Part shown: positions 39,913-50,276 of the stretch, piece by piece
Numbering within the stretch: position 1 is the first letter of the stretch
How the letters are laid out: each line of letters starts with the position of its first letter
NCBI RefSeq assembly: GCF_000347775.1
Contig: NZ_APAT01000013.1
Span: 1-64,000, forward strand
DNA: 64,000 nucleotides
Reading direction: 5' to 3'
Source: Marinobacter santoriniensis NKSG1
GTDB taxonomy: Bacteria > Pseudomonadota > Gammaproteobacteria > Pseudomonadales > Oleiphilaceae
Notes under the pieces: generated by a model
The model's input: the letters and a program-made list of their open reading frames with translations, nothing else
Database searches by the model: none
What the model was told of the DNA's origin: nothing
Position numbers and translations under genes: made by a program

Positions 39913-40488
39913 ATGAAGAAGGCTCTGTTGACAGGTGTTGCATCACTTCTGATGGCGGGGGTCCTGTCAGCCCCTGTTTCTGCACGCACTATCGAAGGTG
40001 TGGATGTGCCTGAAACCTATCAGGCCATGGGAACGGATCTGAAGCTCAATGGCGCAGGAACCCGCTCCAAGTGGTTCATGGATCTCTACGTCGGCGGTCT
40101 CTACGTTCCCCAGGCCGAAAGCGACGGGCAGGCTGTTATCGACGCCGACGAACCCCAGGCGATCACGCTCCACATCATCTCTGGTCTCATCACCAGTGAC
40201 CGTATGACCGAAGCAACTCTGGAGGGCTTTGAAGCATCCACCCACGGCAACATGGCGCCGGTTCAGGACGAGATTGACCGCTTCATGGATGTCTTCAAGG
40301 ACGAGATCAAGGAAGGGGATGTCTTCGATCTGGTTTACGTTCCCGACGAGGGCGTTCGCGTGCTGAAGAACGGCAAAATGAAAGATACGATCGGCGGACT
40401 GGCTTTCAAAAAGGCCCTATTCGGCATCTGGCTGTCGGACAAACCGGCCCAGGAAGACCTGAAAGAGGAGATGCTGGGTAAGCGTTGA
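39913..40488 (+). CDS. Exported chalcone isomerase-like protein
   Basis: A 191-residue protein with a signal peptide (cleavage likely after PVSA, near residue 24) followed by a chalcone isomerase-like domain. Recognisable segments are LNGAGTRSKWFMDLYVGGLYVP, ITLHIISGLITSDRM and FDLVYVPDEGVRV. Bacterial members of this group are periplasmic, and the ones I know of have no proven enzyme activity; some related folds bind fatty acids. It stands alone between the rpoS terminator and its own terminator, and nth is convergent. Confidence 0.85.
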   Translation: MKKALLTGVASLLMAGVLSAPVSARTIEGVDVPETYQAMGTDLKLNGAGTRSKWFMDLYVGGLYVPQAESDGQAVIDADEPQAITLHIISGLITSDRMTEATLEGFEASTHGNMAPVQDEIDRFMDVFKDEIKEGDVFDLVYVPDEGVRVLKNGKMKDTIGGLAFKKALFGIWLSDKPAQEDLKEEMLGKR

Positions 40489-40505
40489 TCCCGGCAGCTA
40501 ACAAG

Positions 40506-40537
40506 AGCCGATGTGATTCGTCACATCGGCTTTTTTG
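40506..40537 (+). terminator. Intrinsic terminator with TTCG tetraloop
   Basis: An 11-bp perfect stem (AGCCGATGTGA at 40506-40516 with TCACATCGGCT at 40521-40531) closed by the very stable TTCG tetraloop and followed by six T residues. It ends the chalcone isomerase-like gene; the convergent nth gene stops 8 bases beyond. Confidence 0.93.
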
Positions 40538-40544
40538 TGTCCGG

Positions 40545-41183
40545 TCAGAGGTAATCCCGCTTCTGCTTGAATTCACACAGGTCTTCGATAATGCAGGCGC
40601 CGCACTTGGGCTTACGCGCGGTGCAGGTATAGCGGCCGTGAAGAATCAGCCAGTGGTGAGCGTCCTGGAGAAATTCCTTCGGGACCAGTCTGAGCAGTCT
40701 GTTTTCAACCTCGAGCACGTTTTTGCCAGGCGCAATGCCGGTGCGATTCGAAACCCGAAAGATATGTGTGTCCACGGCCATGGCAGGCTGGCCGAAGGCT
40801 GTATTCAGTACAACGTTGGCGGTCTTCCGACCCACGCCGGGTAAAGCCTCGAGCGCTTCACGTTTATCCGGAACCTCACCGCCGTGTTGGTCGATCAGAA
40901 TCCGGCAGGTTTTGATGATGTTCTCGGCTTTACTGTTGAACAGTCCAATGGTCTTGATGTATTCCTTCAGTCCCTCCACGCCGAGGGCCAGGATGGCTTC
41001 CGGTGTGTTGGCAACGGGAAAGAGACGGTCTGTCGCCTTGTTGACCCCCACATCGGTTGCCTGGGCCGATAGAATAACCGCCACCAGCAGTTCGAACGGG
41101 CTGGAGTAGTTCAACTCCGTGGTCGGTGAGGGGTTCGATTCCCGCAAGCGGGAAAAAATCTCTATGCGTTTCTGTTTATTCAT
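40545..41183 (-). CDS. nth: Endonuclease III
   Basis: A DNA glycosylase/AP lyase that removes oxidised pyrimidines. The 212-residue protein has the helix-hairpin-helix LPGVGRKTANVVL with catalytic K120, D138 (AVDTHIFRV), and the four [4Fe-4S] ligands C187, C194, C197 and C203, the same numbers as in E. coli. It is the last gene of the metG-rnfABCDGE-nth run, 27 bases after rnfE; rnf-nth linkage is common in gammaproteobacteria. Confidence 0.96.
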   Translation of the reverse strand: MNKQKRIEIFSRLRESNPSPTTELNYSSPFELLVAVILSAQATDVGVNKATDRLFPVANTPEAILALGVEGLKEYIKTIGLFNSKAENIIKTCRILIDQHGGEVPDKREALEALPGVGRKTANVVLNTAFGQPAMAVDTHIFRVSNRTGIAPGKNVLEVENRLLRLVPKEFLQDAHHWLILHGRYTCTARKPKCGACIIEDLCEFKQKRDYL

Positions 41184-41210
41184 GACGTCCGGAAGAGCTC
41201 TTTGAGTGGA

Positions 41211-41930
41211 TCATGAGACGTTTCCGGTGACACGGACCCGTTTACTGCCGCTACTGACGGTCTCCGATGCCGTCTCTTTGGCCCGTTTTGCCTGCCGGTG
41301 ATGATCGATGGCGTTTTTCAGGGCGATGAGGCAACCCAGCCCCAGGAAGGCTCCGGGTGGCAACACCATGAACAGCACGCCAGGGTAGTTTTCGAATGGA
41401 CGGATCACCCAGTTCGATGCCATCGGGCCAAACAGGAGCTGCATGTCGGCAAACAGGGTGCCTTGCCCAATAAGCTCCCGCATGCCTCCCAGGACAATCA
41501 GAACGGCGAGAAATCCGAGGCCCATCATGGCGCCGTCAAGCACGGCCAGGTGCGGTGGGTTCTTGGAAGCAAAGGCATCGGCCCGTCCGAGAATGGAGCA
41601 GTTGGTGACGATCAGGGGAATGAAGATCCCCAGGATCTGGTAGAGCTCGTAGGTGTAAGCCTGCATGAGCAATTCGGCGCAGGTGACAAACGATGCGATG
41701 ACCATCACGAAAGCCGGAAGACGGACCGATTCGCTGACAAAGTTCCGAATCAGGGATACGGCGAGATTGGACCCTATCAGAACCATCAACGTCGCCAAAC
41801 CAAGCCCGACAGCGTTGACAACAGTGCTCGTCACGGCGAGTAGCGGACAGAGGCCCAGCACCTGAACCAGCGCCGGGTTATTGTCCCATAACCCATCTCT
41901 GACGATCTCTGCCGGAGTTTTGCTTGCCAT
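41211..41930 (-). CDS. rnfE: Rnf complex membrane subunit E
   Basis: A 239-residue membrane subunit of the Rnf ion-translocating ferredoxin:NAD oxidoreductase. It has six hydrophobic helices and the family patterns [17 protein letters not shown] near the start and [20 protein letters not shown] sequence (here [18 protein letters not shown]) in the middle. RnfE and RnfA are homologous and carry an iron-sulfur site across the membrane (family knowledge). The C-terminus has a basic polar tail of about 35 residues. One base separates it from rnfG. Confidence 0.94.
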   Translation of the reverse strand: MASKTPAEIVRDGLWDNNPALVQVLGLCPLLAVTSTVVNAVGLGLATLMVLIGSNLAVSLIRNFVSESVRLPAFVMVIASFVTCAELLMQAYTYELYQILGIFIPLIVTNCSILGRADAFASKNPPHLAVLDGAMMGLGFLAVLIVLGGMRELIGQGTLFADMQLLFGPMASNWVIRPFENYPGVLFMVLPPGAFLGLGCLIALKNAIDHHRQAKRAKETASETVSSGSKRVRVTGNVS

Positions 41931-41931
41931 G

Positions 41932-42603
41932 TCAGGATTGCCCCCTTCTCATTGAATGGCCGACCGGTCGTTCTGAAGCCCCCAGTCGGGACAGGATTTC
42001 CTTTCGGTTCTGTCGGAAATAGACCAGCGCACTCTGTACCGATTTGACGACGGCCCGGGGAGTAATGGTGGCGCCAGTGAACTGATCAAACACCCCTCCG
42101 TTTTTCTTTACTTTCCACTGTGGTGGGGGCGTATTGTTCAGAGATCGGCCATTGAATTCCATCACCCAGTCGGATTTCTTGGTTTCGATCCGGTCGCCGA
42201 GGCCGGGGGTTTCCTTGTGACGCGTTACCCGCACGCCGATCACTTTGCCCTCAAGGTCCAGCCCGACCAGCAGGTGAATGTCTCCCGAGTAACCTTCCGG
42301 GGCGATCACCGGCATGATGAAGCCGATCGGCTTTCCCTGATCCCGGGCAACCCAGACCTGAACCGGCCCTTGCGTTGCCAGCCGTTCGCTGGCGGGCAAC
42401 TGGACGGTATCCCTCAACAGATCGTTATCGTGGCCACTCTCCGGAAAGATTTCGAACAAAGCACTGGCTTCTGCCCGGGCAGCCTGTTCCCGGATCTTTT
42501 CCTGTGTGAGCGCCTGGGTGACGGCGATTGAACCGCCGGTAATGATGGCAAATATACCGAGGCCAATGGCGCTACGACGAATGGACTGTGCAAGTGCGGC
42601 CAT
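41932..42603 (-). CDS. rnfG: Rnf complex flavoprotein subunit G
   Basis: A 223-residue subunit with one N-terminal helix ([20 protein letters not shown]) and a periplasmic FMN-binding domain. FMN is expected to be bound covalently to T179 in the motif [14 protein letters not shown]. It receives electrons within the Rnf chain between RnfD/RnfA-E and the NADH side. It lies 1 base from rnfE and 3 bases from rnfD, so translation is tightly linked. Confidence 0.94.
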   Translation of the reverse strand: MAALAQSIRRSAIGLGIFAIITGGSIAVTQALTQEKIREQAARAEASALFEIFPESGHDNDLLRDTVQLPASERLATQGPVQVWVARDQGKPIGFIMPVIAPEGYSGDIHLLVGLDLEGKVIGVRVTRHKETPGLGDRIETKKSDWVMEFNGRSLNNTPPPQWKVKKNGGVFDQFTGATITPRAVVKSVQSALVYFRQNRKEILSRLGASERPVGHSMRRGQS

Positions 42604-42606
42604 GCT

Positions 42607-43659
42607 TTACCCCTGATTCCTGCCCGGTACGCCACGCCGTGGCTTATGATGGCCATAGGTGCGTGGCGGCGTGTAGTGATCGATGAATGGCACGGCAAAA
42701 TTCAGTAGCAGCACGCTGAACGCGACGGCATCCGGATAGTTGCCCCAGGTACGGATAATGTAAATCAGAATGCCGATTCCGGCGCCATAAATCAGCTTGC
42801 CCTGGTGACTTGTCGCTGCAGAAACCGGGTCCGTCGCAATGAAGAACGCACCGAGCATGGTGCCGCCGGCCAGCAGATGAAGGGTCAGGGGCGCGTACTG
42901 GTCGGCGTTACTGCCAAAGGCGAGACTCATAACCGCCAACCCACCCAGAAATCCGGCCGGAATGTGCCAGGTAATGATCCGCAGGAAAACAAGCAGCAAC
43001 CCGCCCGCCAGAAAGGTAAGGTTCACCCATTCCCACCCTTTGGCGATTCCATCGCCGAACATAGGGTGATTCAGAACTTCCGCAGCCGTGTGTGATGCGA
43101 TCTGATGTTTGTACTCATCAAGGGGCGTGGCCATGGTCCAGCCATCGACGCTGGTCTGGGAGGCGGAAAAAATACGGCCCAGGGTGTCCACGAAATCCGG
43201 CGCACCGCTGAACAGGCCGGACGGCTCTGCCCAATTGGTGGTCATGGCCACCGGGAACGAAATCAGGACCAGGGCGTAGCCCACCATGGCCGGATTAAAG
43301 GGGTTGGAGCCCAGCCCGCCATAGAGTTGCTTGGCAATGATGATGGCGGTGACCACGGCAATACCGGATACCCACCAGGGTGCAAACTGCGGCAGTGACA
43401 GGCCCAGCAGCAATCCGGTAACGGCCGCGGTGTTGTCCTTGAGAAAGAAAGCGATCGGCTTTCCGCGAAGCGCAAGGAATGCGGCCTCGGACCCCAGAGC
43501 AACGGCGATGCACCAGACGACATTGATCAGGTTGCCCCATCCGAAAAAGCCGACCTGTGCCAGCAGGCCGGGAAGCGCAGCGATGATGACCCAGAGCATG
43601 ACGCGCGACGTCGGTCGGGCGTTACGGGCGTGTGGGGAAGACTGTTGAACGAATGCCAT
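42607..43659 (-). CDS. rnfD: Rnf complex membrane subunit D
   Basis: A 350-residue polytopic membrane flavoprotein. It starts with a soluble N-terminus ([16 protein letters not shown]) and has about ten hydrophobic helices. The periplasmic covalent FMN site is likely in [14 protein letters not shown]. Other conserved segments are [19 protein letters not shown] and [16 protein letters not shown]. RnfD is the likely ion channel of the complex together with RnfG (family knowledge). The gene sits 21 bases after rnfC. Confidence 0.94.
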   Translation of the reverse strand: MAFVQQSSPHARNARPTSRVMLWVIIAALPGLLAQVGFFGWGNLINVVWCIAVALGSEAAFLALRGKPIAFFLKDNTAAVTGLLLGLSLPQFAPWWVSGIAVVTAIIIAKQLYGGLGSNPFNPAMVGYALVLISFPVAMTTNWAEPSGLFSGAPDFVDTLGRIFSASQTSVDGWTMATPLDEYKHQIASHTAAEVLNHPMFGDGIAKGWEWVNLTFLAGGLLLVFLRIITWHIPAGFLGGLAVMSLAFGSNADQYAPLTLHLLAGGTMLGAFFIATDPVSAATSHQGKLIYGAGIGILIYIIRTWGNYPDAVAFSVLLLNFAVPFIDHYTPPRTYGHHKPRRGVPGRNQG

Positions 43660-43680
43660 TAGAGTCGGGCCTTGGCTCGG

Positions 43681-45501
43681 TTAATCGGACGTCTGGTTTT
43701 CGGTGTTTCTTGACAGGGTCTGGCGGGCTTCCTGCAGGGCCTGTTCGGCCCTGGTCACCCGATCGTGGTTCTTGGCGACCGCGCGTTCAAGTTTATCGAC
43801 GTTATCAGCCTGTTGTTCCTTTGCCTCATCGAGCATCCGTTGCATCGTTTCGAGTTTTGACCGGGCCTGGGTCAGCTGCTTCTCAAGGGCTTCAATATCC
43901 GGTTTGTCGTCTTGTTCCGGAGCGGGCTTTGCCTCGCCCGCCATGGCCTTTGCCTTCTTGCGTTCGAGAGCCTGCTGGACCAGCGCTGCCTTGGCCGCGC
44001 GATCATCCGTGGCGTCGCCGGTCTCCGCCGCCTGTTCAGCCTCGGCCTGTTTTCGGGCCTGGGCTTCCGCTGCGGCCTTGGCTCGCTCTTTGCGGCGCAG
44101 TTCTTTTTCTTCCTGCTCCCGTTCGAGCCTCGCTTTCCGGGCTTCGAACCGTTCACGGGCACGATCAGCCTTCAGTTGTTCGGCTCGTTGGACCCGGATT
44201 TCACCCTTCGCATAGCGGTAGTACTGAACCAGTGGTATGGAGCTTGGGCAAACGTAGGAACAGGCGCCGCATTCAATACAGTCGAACAGGTTAAGGTGTT
44301 CGGCTTTCTCGAATTCCTCGGACTTCGAATACCAGAACAGTTGCTGGGGCAGAAGCTCCATCGGGCAGACTTCGGCGCATTGGCCGCAACGGATGCACGG
44401 TTGTTCCGTTGGCGGATCGGGAAGCTCTGCAGCAGTCGCCGCAATGATGCAATTGGTCGTCTTGGTAACGGGGACCGCCGTTGTGGTCAGCGTATATCCC
44501 ATCATCGGGCCGCCGAGCACCAGACGATTCAGTTTTTCCTCGTCGACACCGGCCTTTGTCAGCAGGTGTTCGATGGGGGTGCCAATCCACGCTTCGTAGT
44601 TTCCCGGCTCCCGCAAGGCATCACCGGTGACCGTCACGATTCGCGAAATCAGTGGCGTATCTTCAAACAGTGCCCGTGCCACGGCCACGGCGGTGCCAAC
44701 GTTCTGGCACATCACGCCGATGTCGGCGGGAATCCCTTCATTGGGAACCTCCAGGCCGGTCAGAATCCGGATCAGCTGCTTTTCGCCTCCCGACGGGTAT
44801 TTGGTCGGGATCACTGCAACCTCGATCTGGGTTCCTTCGCAGGCGGCCCTGATGGCTTCGATGGCTTCGGGTTTGTTGTCTTCAATGCCGATGACGCAAC
44901 GCTCCGGGCGCAGGATCCAGGCCATGACCTTGAGGCCAGCGACGACCTTGGTCGCTTTCTCGCGCATCGTCATGTCGTCGGCCGTGATGTAGGGCTCGCA
45001 CTCCGCGCCATTCAGGATCAGCGTGTCGACCTTGCGATCCTTGGGTGGCCGCAGTTTGATGTTGGTCGGGAAGCCCGCACCGCCCATGCCGGAAATGCCA
45101 GACTCCCGAATCCGCTCAAGAACCGCCTCCCGCTCCAGCCTCCGGTATTCGGTAATCGGCTGACGTTCCCGCCACTGATCCTCACCGTCGGGTCTCAGAA
45201 CAATGCACCAGTCATTCAGGCCGGATGGATGAGGCACTGGCTGTTCAGTGATGCTCTCAATGATGCCGGAAGTGGGGGCATGGACGGGTACGCCGATGCC
45301 ACTGCGGATATCCGCCAGTTTCTGGCCCTTGAGCACTCGCTCACCCACCTCGACCAATGGCTCCGCCGGTTCGCCAATGTGTTGCTGAAGCGGCAGGACA
45401 AGTAACTCGGGAACGCCTGCGTCCCGGATGGGAGTGCGGGTTGACTGATGTTTGTTTTCGGCCGGGTGGATGCCACCGGCAAAGTCCCAGAGCTGTGTCA
45501 T
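43681..45501 (-). CDS. rnfC: Rnf complex NADH-binding iron-sulfur subunit C
   Basis: The 606-residue peripheral subunit that binds NADH and FMN and holds two [4Fe-4S] clusters. An N-terminal barrel-sandwich domain is followed by a Rossmann-like NADH/FMN domain (GMGGAGFPTNIKL, LILNGAECEPYITADD) and the ferredoxin motifs CIRCGQCAEVCP and CIECGACSYVCP. The last about 160 residues are an Ala-, Lys-, Glu- and Gln-rich tail predicted to be helical or coiled coil, shorter than in E. coli RsxC. It overlaps rnfB by one base (TGATG). Confidence 0.95.
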   Translation of the reverse strand: MTQLWDFAGGIHPAENKHQSTRTPIRDAGVPELLVLPLQQHIGEPAEPLVEVGERVLKGQKLADIRSGIGVPVHAPTSGIIESITEQPVPHPSGLNDWCIVLRPDGEDQWRERQPITEYRRLEREAVLERIRESGISGMGGAGFPTNIKLRPPKDRKVDTLILNGAECEPYITADDMTMREKATKVVAGLKVMAWILRPERCVIGIEDNKPEAIEAIRAACEGTQIEVAVIPTKYPSGGEKQLIRILTGLEVPNEGIPADIGVMCQNVGTAVAVARALFEDTPLISRIVTVTGDALREPGNYEAWIGTPIEHLLTKAGVDEEKLNRLVLGGPMMGYTLTTTAVPVTKTTNCIIAATAAELPDPPTEQPCIRCGQCAEVCPMELLPQQLFWYSKSEEFEKAEHLNLFDCIECGACSYVCPSSIPLVQYYRYAKGEIRVQRAEQLKADRARERFEARKARLEREQEEKELRRKERAKAAAEAQARKQAEAEQAAETGDATDDRAAKAALVQQALERKKAKAMAGEAKPAPEQDDKPDIEALEKQLTQARSKLETMQRMLDEAKEQQADNVDKLERAVAKNHDRVTRAEQALQEARQTLSRNTENQTSD

Positions 45502-46079
45502 CAGGCGCTTACCCCCTGACGGTCGGTCGCAATAATGTCGGGCTCGGGCGGTGACCAGGTCCAGGTGCGGATGTCCGGCTCAACGGTGACCATGTCGATA
45601 CAGTCTACGGGGCAGGGCTCGACACAGAGGTCGCAGCCGGTGCATTCACTCTCGATCACCGTGTGCATGTGCTTGGCTGCCCCCAGGATGGCGTCCACCG
45701 GACATGCCTGAATGCACTTCGTACAGCCGATGCATTCGTCCTCCCGGATAACAGCGACACGCTTGGCCTGCTCCTCTCCATGCTCGGCATCCAGCGGTTC
45801 CGGCTCGACGTCGAGCAGGTCGGCCAGGGCCTTGATGGTGGCTTCGCCCCCGGGCGGACACTTGTTAATGGATTCGCCATTGGCGATGGCTTCGGCATAG
45901 GGGCGACACCCCGGGAACCCGCACTGGCCACACTGGGTCTGGGGCAGGAGCGCATCAACCTGGTCTACCAGGGGATTGCCTTCAACCCGGAAACGCTCGG
46001 AGGCAAAGCCGAGCAACCCCCCGAACACAAGGGCCAGGGCCAGCAGAACGACAACGGCGATGATAATGCCAGTCCACAT
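45501..46079 (-). CDS. rnfB: Rnf complex ferredoxin-like subunit B
   Basis: A 192-residue subunit: an N-terminal membrane helix ([20 protein letters not shown]), a 4Fe-4S domain ([20 protein letters not shown]) and two bacterial ferredoxin motifs ([12 protein letters not shown] and [12 protein letters not shown]). It accepts electrons from ferredoxin or another donor and passes them into the membrane part of Rnf. The gene is 16 bases after rnfA and overlaps rnfC by one base. Confidence 0.95.
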   Translation of the reverse strand: MWTGIIIAVVVLLALALVFGGLLGFASERFRVEGNPLVDQVDALLPQTQCGQCGFPGCRPYAEAIANGESINKCPPGGEATIKALADLLDVEPEPLDAEHGEEQAKRVAVIREDECIGCTKCIQACPVDAILGAAKHMHTVIESECTGCDLCVEPCPVDCIDMVTVEPDIRTWTWSPPEPDIIATDRQGVSA

Positions 46080-46095
46080 AACAACCTACGCTCCG

Positions 46096-46677
46096 TCAGA
46101 CGGTGACCAGACCGGTAAAGCCCAAAAACGCCAGTGCCATCAACCCCGCCGTTACCATGCCAATCGCCGCTCCCCGGAAGGCAACTGGTACGTCAGCAAC
46201 CGCGATGCGTTCCCGCATGGCTGCGAACAGTACCAGAACGAGGGAAAAGCCGAGAGCCGCACCAAATCCGTAGAGAACGGATTCGACGAAGTTGTTGTGC
46301 TTGTTGAGATTCAGGAGGGCGACCCCGAGAACAGCGCAATTCGTTGTTATCAGGGGCAGAAAAATGCCGAGTACCCGGTAAAGCAGGGGGCTGGTCTTGC
46401 GCACCACCATTTCGGTGAACTGAACCACGACCGCGATGACCAGGATAAACGTGATCGTCTTCAGGAAGGCCAGGTCCAGCGGCGCAAGCAGGTAGGTGTA
46501 GGCGAGGTAACTGCATACCGATGACAGCGTCAGCACAAATGTGGTGGCCAACGACATGCCCATGGCGGTTTCCAGCTTCCCGGACACGCCCATGAACGGA
46601 CAGAGGCCCAGGAACTGCACCAGCACAAAGTTGTTCACCAGGATAGTACTGACCAGGATCAGCAAATACTCTGTCAT
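46096..46677 (-). CDS. rnfA: Rnf complex membrane subunit A
   Basis: A 193-residue membrane protein homologous to RnfE. Six hydrophobic helices are visible; the conserved segments [20 protein letters not shown] and [14 protein letters not shown] contain the cysteines thought to hold an intramembrane iron-sulfur site. It is the first rnf gene, with its ATG 24 bases after the metG stop, so it may be transcribed partly with metG. Confidence 0.95.
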   Translation of the reverse strand: MTEYLLILVSTILVNNFVLVQFLGLCPFMGVSGKLETAMGMSLATTFVLTLSSVCSYLAYTYLLAPLDLAFLKTITFILVIAVVVQFTEMVVRKTSPLLYRVLGIFLPLITTNCAVLGVALLNLNKHNNFVESVLYGFGAALGFSLVLVLFAAMRERIAVADVPVAFRGAAIGMVTAGLMALAFLGFTGLVTV

Positions 46678-46701
46678 CGGATCTTCCGTACCTCGATTTG
46701 C

Positions 46702-48732
46702 TTACATCACCCGCATGCCGGGAGTGGCACCGGAATCCGGAGAAAGAATGAAGATATCCTTACCGCCCGGGCCGGCCGCCAGGACCATGCCCTCGGACAG
46801 ACCGAACTTCATTTTTCGGGCTTTCAGGTTGGCCACCATGACGGTCATGCGGCCCTCCAGCTCTTCCGGCTTGTAGGCAGACTTGATACCAGCAAACACA
46901 TTGCGCTCGCCATGCCCTATGTCAAGAGTCAGGCGGAGAAGCTTGTCTGCCCCCTCAACATGCTCTGCTTTGACAATTTTAGCCACCCGAAGGTCCACTT
47001 TCGCGAAATCACCGAATTCTATCTCGTCCGCAACCGGTTCAAGATTGGCAGCCGGTTCGGGCTGACCGGTCGCTGCGGGCAGTTCCTCTTTGGAGGCGTC
47101 CAGCATTTTCTCTATCTGGGCCATGTCCACCCGATTCATCAACGGCTTGAACTTGCTGATGCCGTGGTTTTCCAGCAGTTCCTTGCGGTTGTTCCAGTCC
47201 AGTCTGGCCTTCAGGAAGTCCTCTGATGCCTCGGCCGTGTCCGGCAGTACCGGTGCCAGGTAGGTCATCAGGATGCGGAACATGTTGATGGCGTTCGTAC
47301 AGATCGCGTGCAGCTTGGCATCCTGGCCGTCCTGTTTGGCAATGACCCAGGGCTGCTCGTCGTTCACGTACTGGTTGGCAATGTCGGCCAGCTCCATGAT
47401 TCGACGCATGGCACGGCCAAATTCGCGGGTCTCGAAGAATTCCTCGATCTGCTCTCCGGCCTCAATGAACTCCCGTAGCTTCTCCTGCTCGGTCACTTCA
47501 CCCAGCTGACCGTCGAACCGTTTGGTAATGAAGCCGGCGCTGCGACTGGCAATATTGACGACCTTACCAACGAGGTCCGAATTCACGCGCGCGGCGAAGT
47601 CCTCAAGGTTGAGGTCCATGTCATCCACGCCGCCGGTCAGCTTGGCGGCGAAGTAGTAGCGCAGGTACTCGGGATCCAGGTGATCCAGATAGGTGCGCGC
47701 CATGATGAAGGTACCACGGGACTTGGACATCTTCTTGCCGTTGACTGTGACAAAGCCATGGGCCCAGACGGCCGTCGGCGTCCGGAACCCTGCATCGTGC
47801 AGCATGGACGGCCAGAACAGGGCGTGGAAGTTGATGATGTCCTTGCCGATGAAGTGATAGACCTCGGCGGACGAATCGGCTCTCCAGAAGTGCTCGAAGT
47901 CGATGTTTTCGCGGTTACACAGATTCTTGAAGCTCGCCAGGTAGCCAATTGGGGCATCGAGCCAGACATAGAAGAACTTGCCGGGCGCATCGGGAATCTC
48001 GAACCCGAAGTAGGGCGCATCGCGGCTGATATCCCATTCCTGCAATCCGGCATCCAGCCATTCGGCAAGCTTATTGGCAACCTGCGGCTGTAGGGTGCCG
48101 CTGCGGGTCCACTTGGCCAGGAAATCGTGGAAATCCGGGAGCTTGAAGAAGTAGTGCTCGGACTCTTTCTCGATCGGAGTGGCGCCGGACACCGCGGAGC
48201 GCGGGTTGATCAGCTCCGCCGGCGTGTAGGTGGCGCCGCAGGCTTCGCAGTTGTCGCCGTACTGGTCTTCGGTCTTGCATTTGGGGCAGGTGCCCTTGAT
48301 AAAGCGATCTGCCAGGAACATCTCTTTCTCCGGATCGAAGAACTGGGTGATGTTCCGGGTGGCAATGTGTCCGTTTTCCTGAAGCTGGCGATAGATGTAC
48401 TCGGAGAAAAAGCGGTTCTCCTCCGAATGGGTGGAGTAGTAATTATCAAAACGGATATGGAAACCGGCGAAATCCTGCTGGTGCTCCAGACGGATTCGAT
48501 CGATGAGCTGCTCCGGCGTGATGCCTTCCCGCTCCGCTCTCAGCATGATCGCAGTGCCATGAGCGTCATCAGCGCAAACGTAGTAGCAGTTCTGGCCCCG
48601 CATTTTCTGATAGCGCACCCAGATATCGGTCTGAATGTATTCCAGCAGGTGACCCAGGTGGATCGGCCCGTTGGCATAGGGCAGGGCGCTGGTAACCAGA
48701 ATGTCGCGCTGTTGCTTGCTCGCTTGCGTCAT
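46702..48732 (-). CDS. metG: Methionyl-tRNA synthetase
   Basis: Charges tRNA(Met). The 676-residue protein has the class I HIGH-like motif PIHLGH (residues 23-28) and KMSKS (334-338). Its zinc knuckle includes CPKC and CEACG, as in E. coli-type MetRS. The C-terminal about 110 residues form an EMAP-II-like tRNA-binding domain ([17 protein letters not shown]). The start at 48732 is chosen by homology; the frame is open for another 149 codons upstream, through the apbC promoter region and into apbC itself, but that is not credible coding sequence. It is divergent from apbC and upstream of rnfA. Confidence 0.97.
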   Translation of the reverse strand: MTQASKQQRDILVTSALPYANGPIHLGHLLEYIQTDIWVRYQKMRGQNCYYVCADDAHGTAIMLRAEREGITPEQLIDRIRLEHQQDFAGFHIRFDNYYSTHSEENRFFSEYIYRQLQENGHIATRNITQFFDPEKEMFLADRFIKGTCPKCKTEDQYGDNCEACGATYTPAELINPRSAVSGATPIEKESEHYFFKLPDFHDFLAKWTRSGTLQPQVANKLAEWLDAGLQEWDISRDAPYFGFEIPDAPGKFFYVWLDAPIGYLASFKNLCNRENIDFEHFWRADSSAEVYHFIGKDIINFHALFWPSMLHDAGFRTPTAVWAHGFVTVNGKKMSKSRGTFIMARTYLDHLDPEYLRYYFAAKLTGGVDDMDLNLEDFAARVNSDLVGKVVNIASRSAGFITKRFDGQLGEVTEQEKLREFIEAGEQIEEFFETREFGRAMRRIMELADIANQYVNDEQPWVIAKQDGQDAKLHAICTNAINMFRILMTYLAPVLPDTAEASEDFLKARLDWNNRKELLENHGISKFKPLMNRVDMAQIEKMLDASKEELPAATGQPEPAANLEPVADEIEFGDFAKVDLRVAKIVKAEHVEGADKLLRLTLDIGHGERNVFAGIKSAYKPEELEGRMTVMVANLKARKMKFGLSEGMVLAAGPGGKDIFILSPDSGATPGMRVM

Positions 48733-48924
48733 GGTGATGTCCGAACCTTCTGTGAATAAGGATTGGCAATGCAAATAAAAGGGGCCGGTTGAAAACACCC
48801 GTGTTGATAGTCGCGGATGGCGACCCCATATGGTCAGAAACGGGCACAGATGATACCTTCCAAGCAGCAATTTTTCACCCGAAACACCCGTTTTCGTGTT
48901 CATGAGCTTATTCCGGAGAAGCCG

Positions 48925-50025
48925 ATGACCCAGATTTCCCAGCAGGCCCTGGAGGCCGCTGTCCGAGAATATCGGGATCCTTACCTCGACAAGGACCTGT
49001 ACCAACTCGGCGCCGTCAAGAATCTCGCCTCGGAAGAGGGTGGAAAAGTCACCCTGATGGTTGAGCTGCCCTATCCATCCAAGGGAATTGCCGGAGCGCT
49101 CAAGCAAATCGTTACCAATGCGCTCGAAAACGTTGATGGAGTAGAAAGCGCCGACGTGCACGTCGGCCAGAAGATCCACTCCTACAAAGTGCAGAAAGAC
49201 ATTCCCTCTGTCCCCGGCGTCAAAAACATCATCGCTGTGGCGTCAGGCAAGGGCGGTGTCGGCAAATCCACCACCGCCGTCAACCTCGCACTGGCTCTCC
49301 AGGCCGAAGGCGCTCGAGTCGGCATTCTCGACGCCGACATCTACGGCCCCAGCATTGGCATGATGCTCGGCGTGCCGGAGGGCAAGCGTCCGGACACCCG
49401 GGAAAACAAATACTTCGTTCCCATGGACGCCCATGGCCTGCAGGCCAATTCCATGGCGTTCGTTGTCACCGAAAAAACGCCCATGGTCTGGCGGGGCCCC
49501 ATGGTCAGTGGTGCCGTTATGCAGTTGCTCCAGCAGACCCTCTGGAACGAACTTGACTACCTGATCGTCGACATGCCACCGGGAACCGGCGACATCCAGC
49601 TCACCCTGGCGCAGAAGGTGCCCGTGACAGGTGCGGTCATCGTCACCACGCCCCAGGACATCGCGCTGCTGGATGGCAAAAAGGGTATCGAAATGTTCCG
49701 CAAGGTGGAGATTCCGGTACTCGGCGTGATCGAGAATATGAGCGTTCACATCTGCAGCAACTGCGGCCACGAAGAACCCCTGTTCGGCCACGGCGGCGGT
49801 GAGCGGATTGCCGAGGAATACGACACCACCCTCCTCGGGCAGCTGCCCCTGCACATGACCATCCGGGAACAGACCGATGGCGGTACCCCCTCGGTGATCG
49901 CCGAACCGGACTCCGAAGTGGCGCGCCGATACCGCGACATCGCTCGCCGGGTTGGTGCCGAATTGTCCACCCGGGAGCGGAATCTGTCGGGTTCGATCTC
50001 CAGTGTTTCGGTAACGGAGCACTGA
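48925..50025 (+). CDS. apbC: ApbC/Mrp iron-sulfur carrier ATPase
   Basis: A 366-residue P-loop ATPase that carries or loads iron-sulfur clusters. The N-terminal about 90 residues are a DUF59/MIP18-like domain. Next is the deviant Walker [10 protein letters not shown] (residues 108-116), then the switch and Walker B region ([15 protein letters not shown]). A CxxC pair (ICSNCGH) near residue 270 is the likely cluster ligand of the dimer. The start at 48925 is supported by GGAG upstream and by alignment with Mrp starts. metG and apbC are back to back, a common arrangement. Confidence 0.94.
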   Translation: MTQISQQALEAAVREYRDPYLDKDLYQLGAVKNLASEEGGKVTLMVELPYPSKGIAGALKQIVTNALENVDGVESADVHVGQKIHSYKVQKDIPSVPGVKNIIAVASGKGGVGKSTTAVNLALALQAEGARVGILDADIYGPSIGMMLGVPEGKRPDTRENKYFVPMDAHGLQANSMAFVVTEKTPMVWRGPMVSGAVMQLLQQTLWNELDYLIVDMPPGTGDIQLTLAQKVPVTGAVIVTTPQDIALLDGKKGIEMFRKVEIPVLGVIENMSVHICSNCGHEEPLFGHGGGERIAEEYDTTLLGQLPLHMTIREQTDGGTPSVIAEPDSEVARRYRDIARRVGAELSTRERNLSGSISSVSVTEH

Positions 50026-50054
50026 GGGGGCGACAAGAGGCGAATTCCGGTAAA

Positions 50055-50185
50055 GCTTGATCGCGAGGCCAGGAAACGCTCTCCAAAACTGTTGAGGGCC
50101 ATGGACGGCCCGAAACAAGCGCACAGGGATGTGCTCGTAGCGTGTTTTGGAGAGCGTTTCCTGGCCTTGCAGCCCCCGATCAAGC
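50055..50185 (-). repeat. Dispersed hairpin element, copy 2
   Basis: A perfect 24-bp inverted repeat (50066-50089 with 50144-50167) flanks a 54-base core, and an outer 9-bp pair (GCTTGATCG at 50055-50063, CGATCAAGC at 50177-50185) extends the palindrome across a small internal loop. The core can form hairpins GCACA-GGGA-TGTGC (50121-50134) and GGGCC-ATGGAC-GGCCC (50096-50111). Read on the minus strand, it matches the core of copy 1 (30841-30954) in five blocks, but the arms differ completely. It lies between apbC and dcd. Confidence 0.85.
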
Positions 50186-50276
50186 AGTCTTGAGAGAAGC
50201 CGAGGAAGCTTCGACAGACCTCGAGGGAACAGGTAAACTACGCCTCAATTTTTCCAGCGGAAACGAGAATTCACCG

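Noticed and set aside
48733..49179. N-terminal extension of metG by 149 codons
   Set aside because: It would read through the divergent promoter region and into apbC on the other strand; MetRS homology begins at the ATG at 48732.
50142..50276. N-terminal extension of dcd by 45 codons
   Set aside because: The extra codons lie in repeat copy 2 and have no homology; the dCTP deaminase start MSIKSDKW is at 50277.
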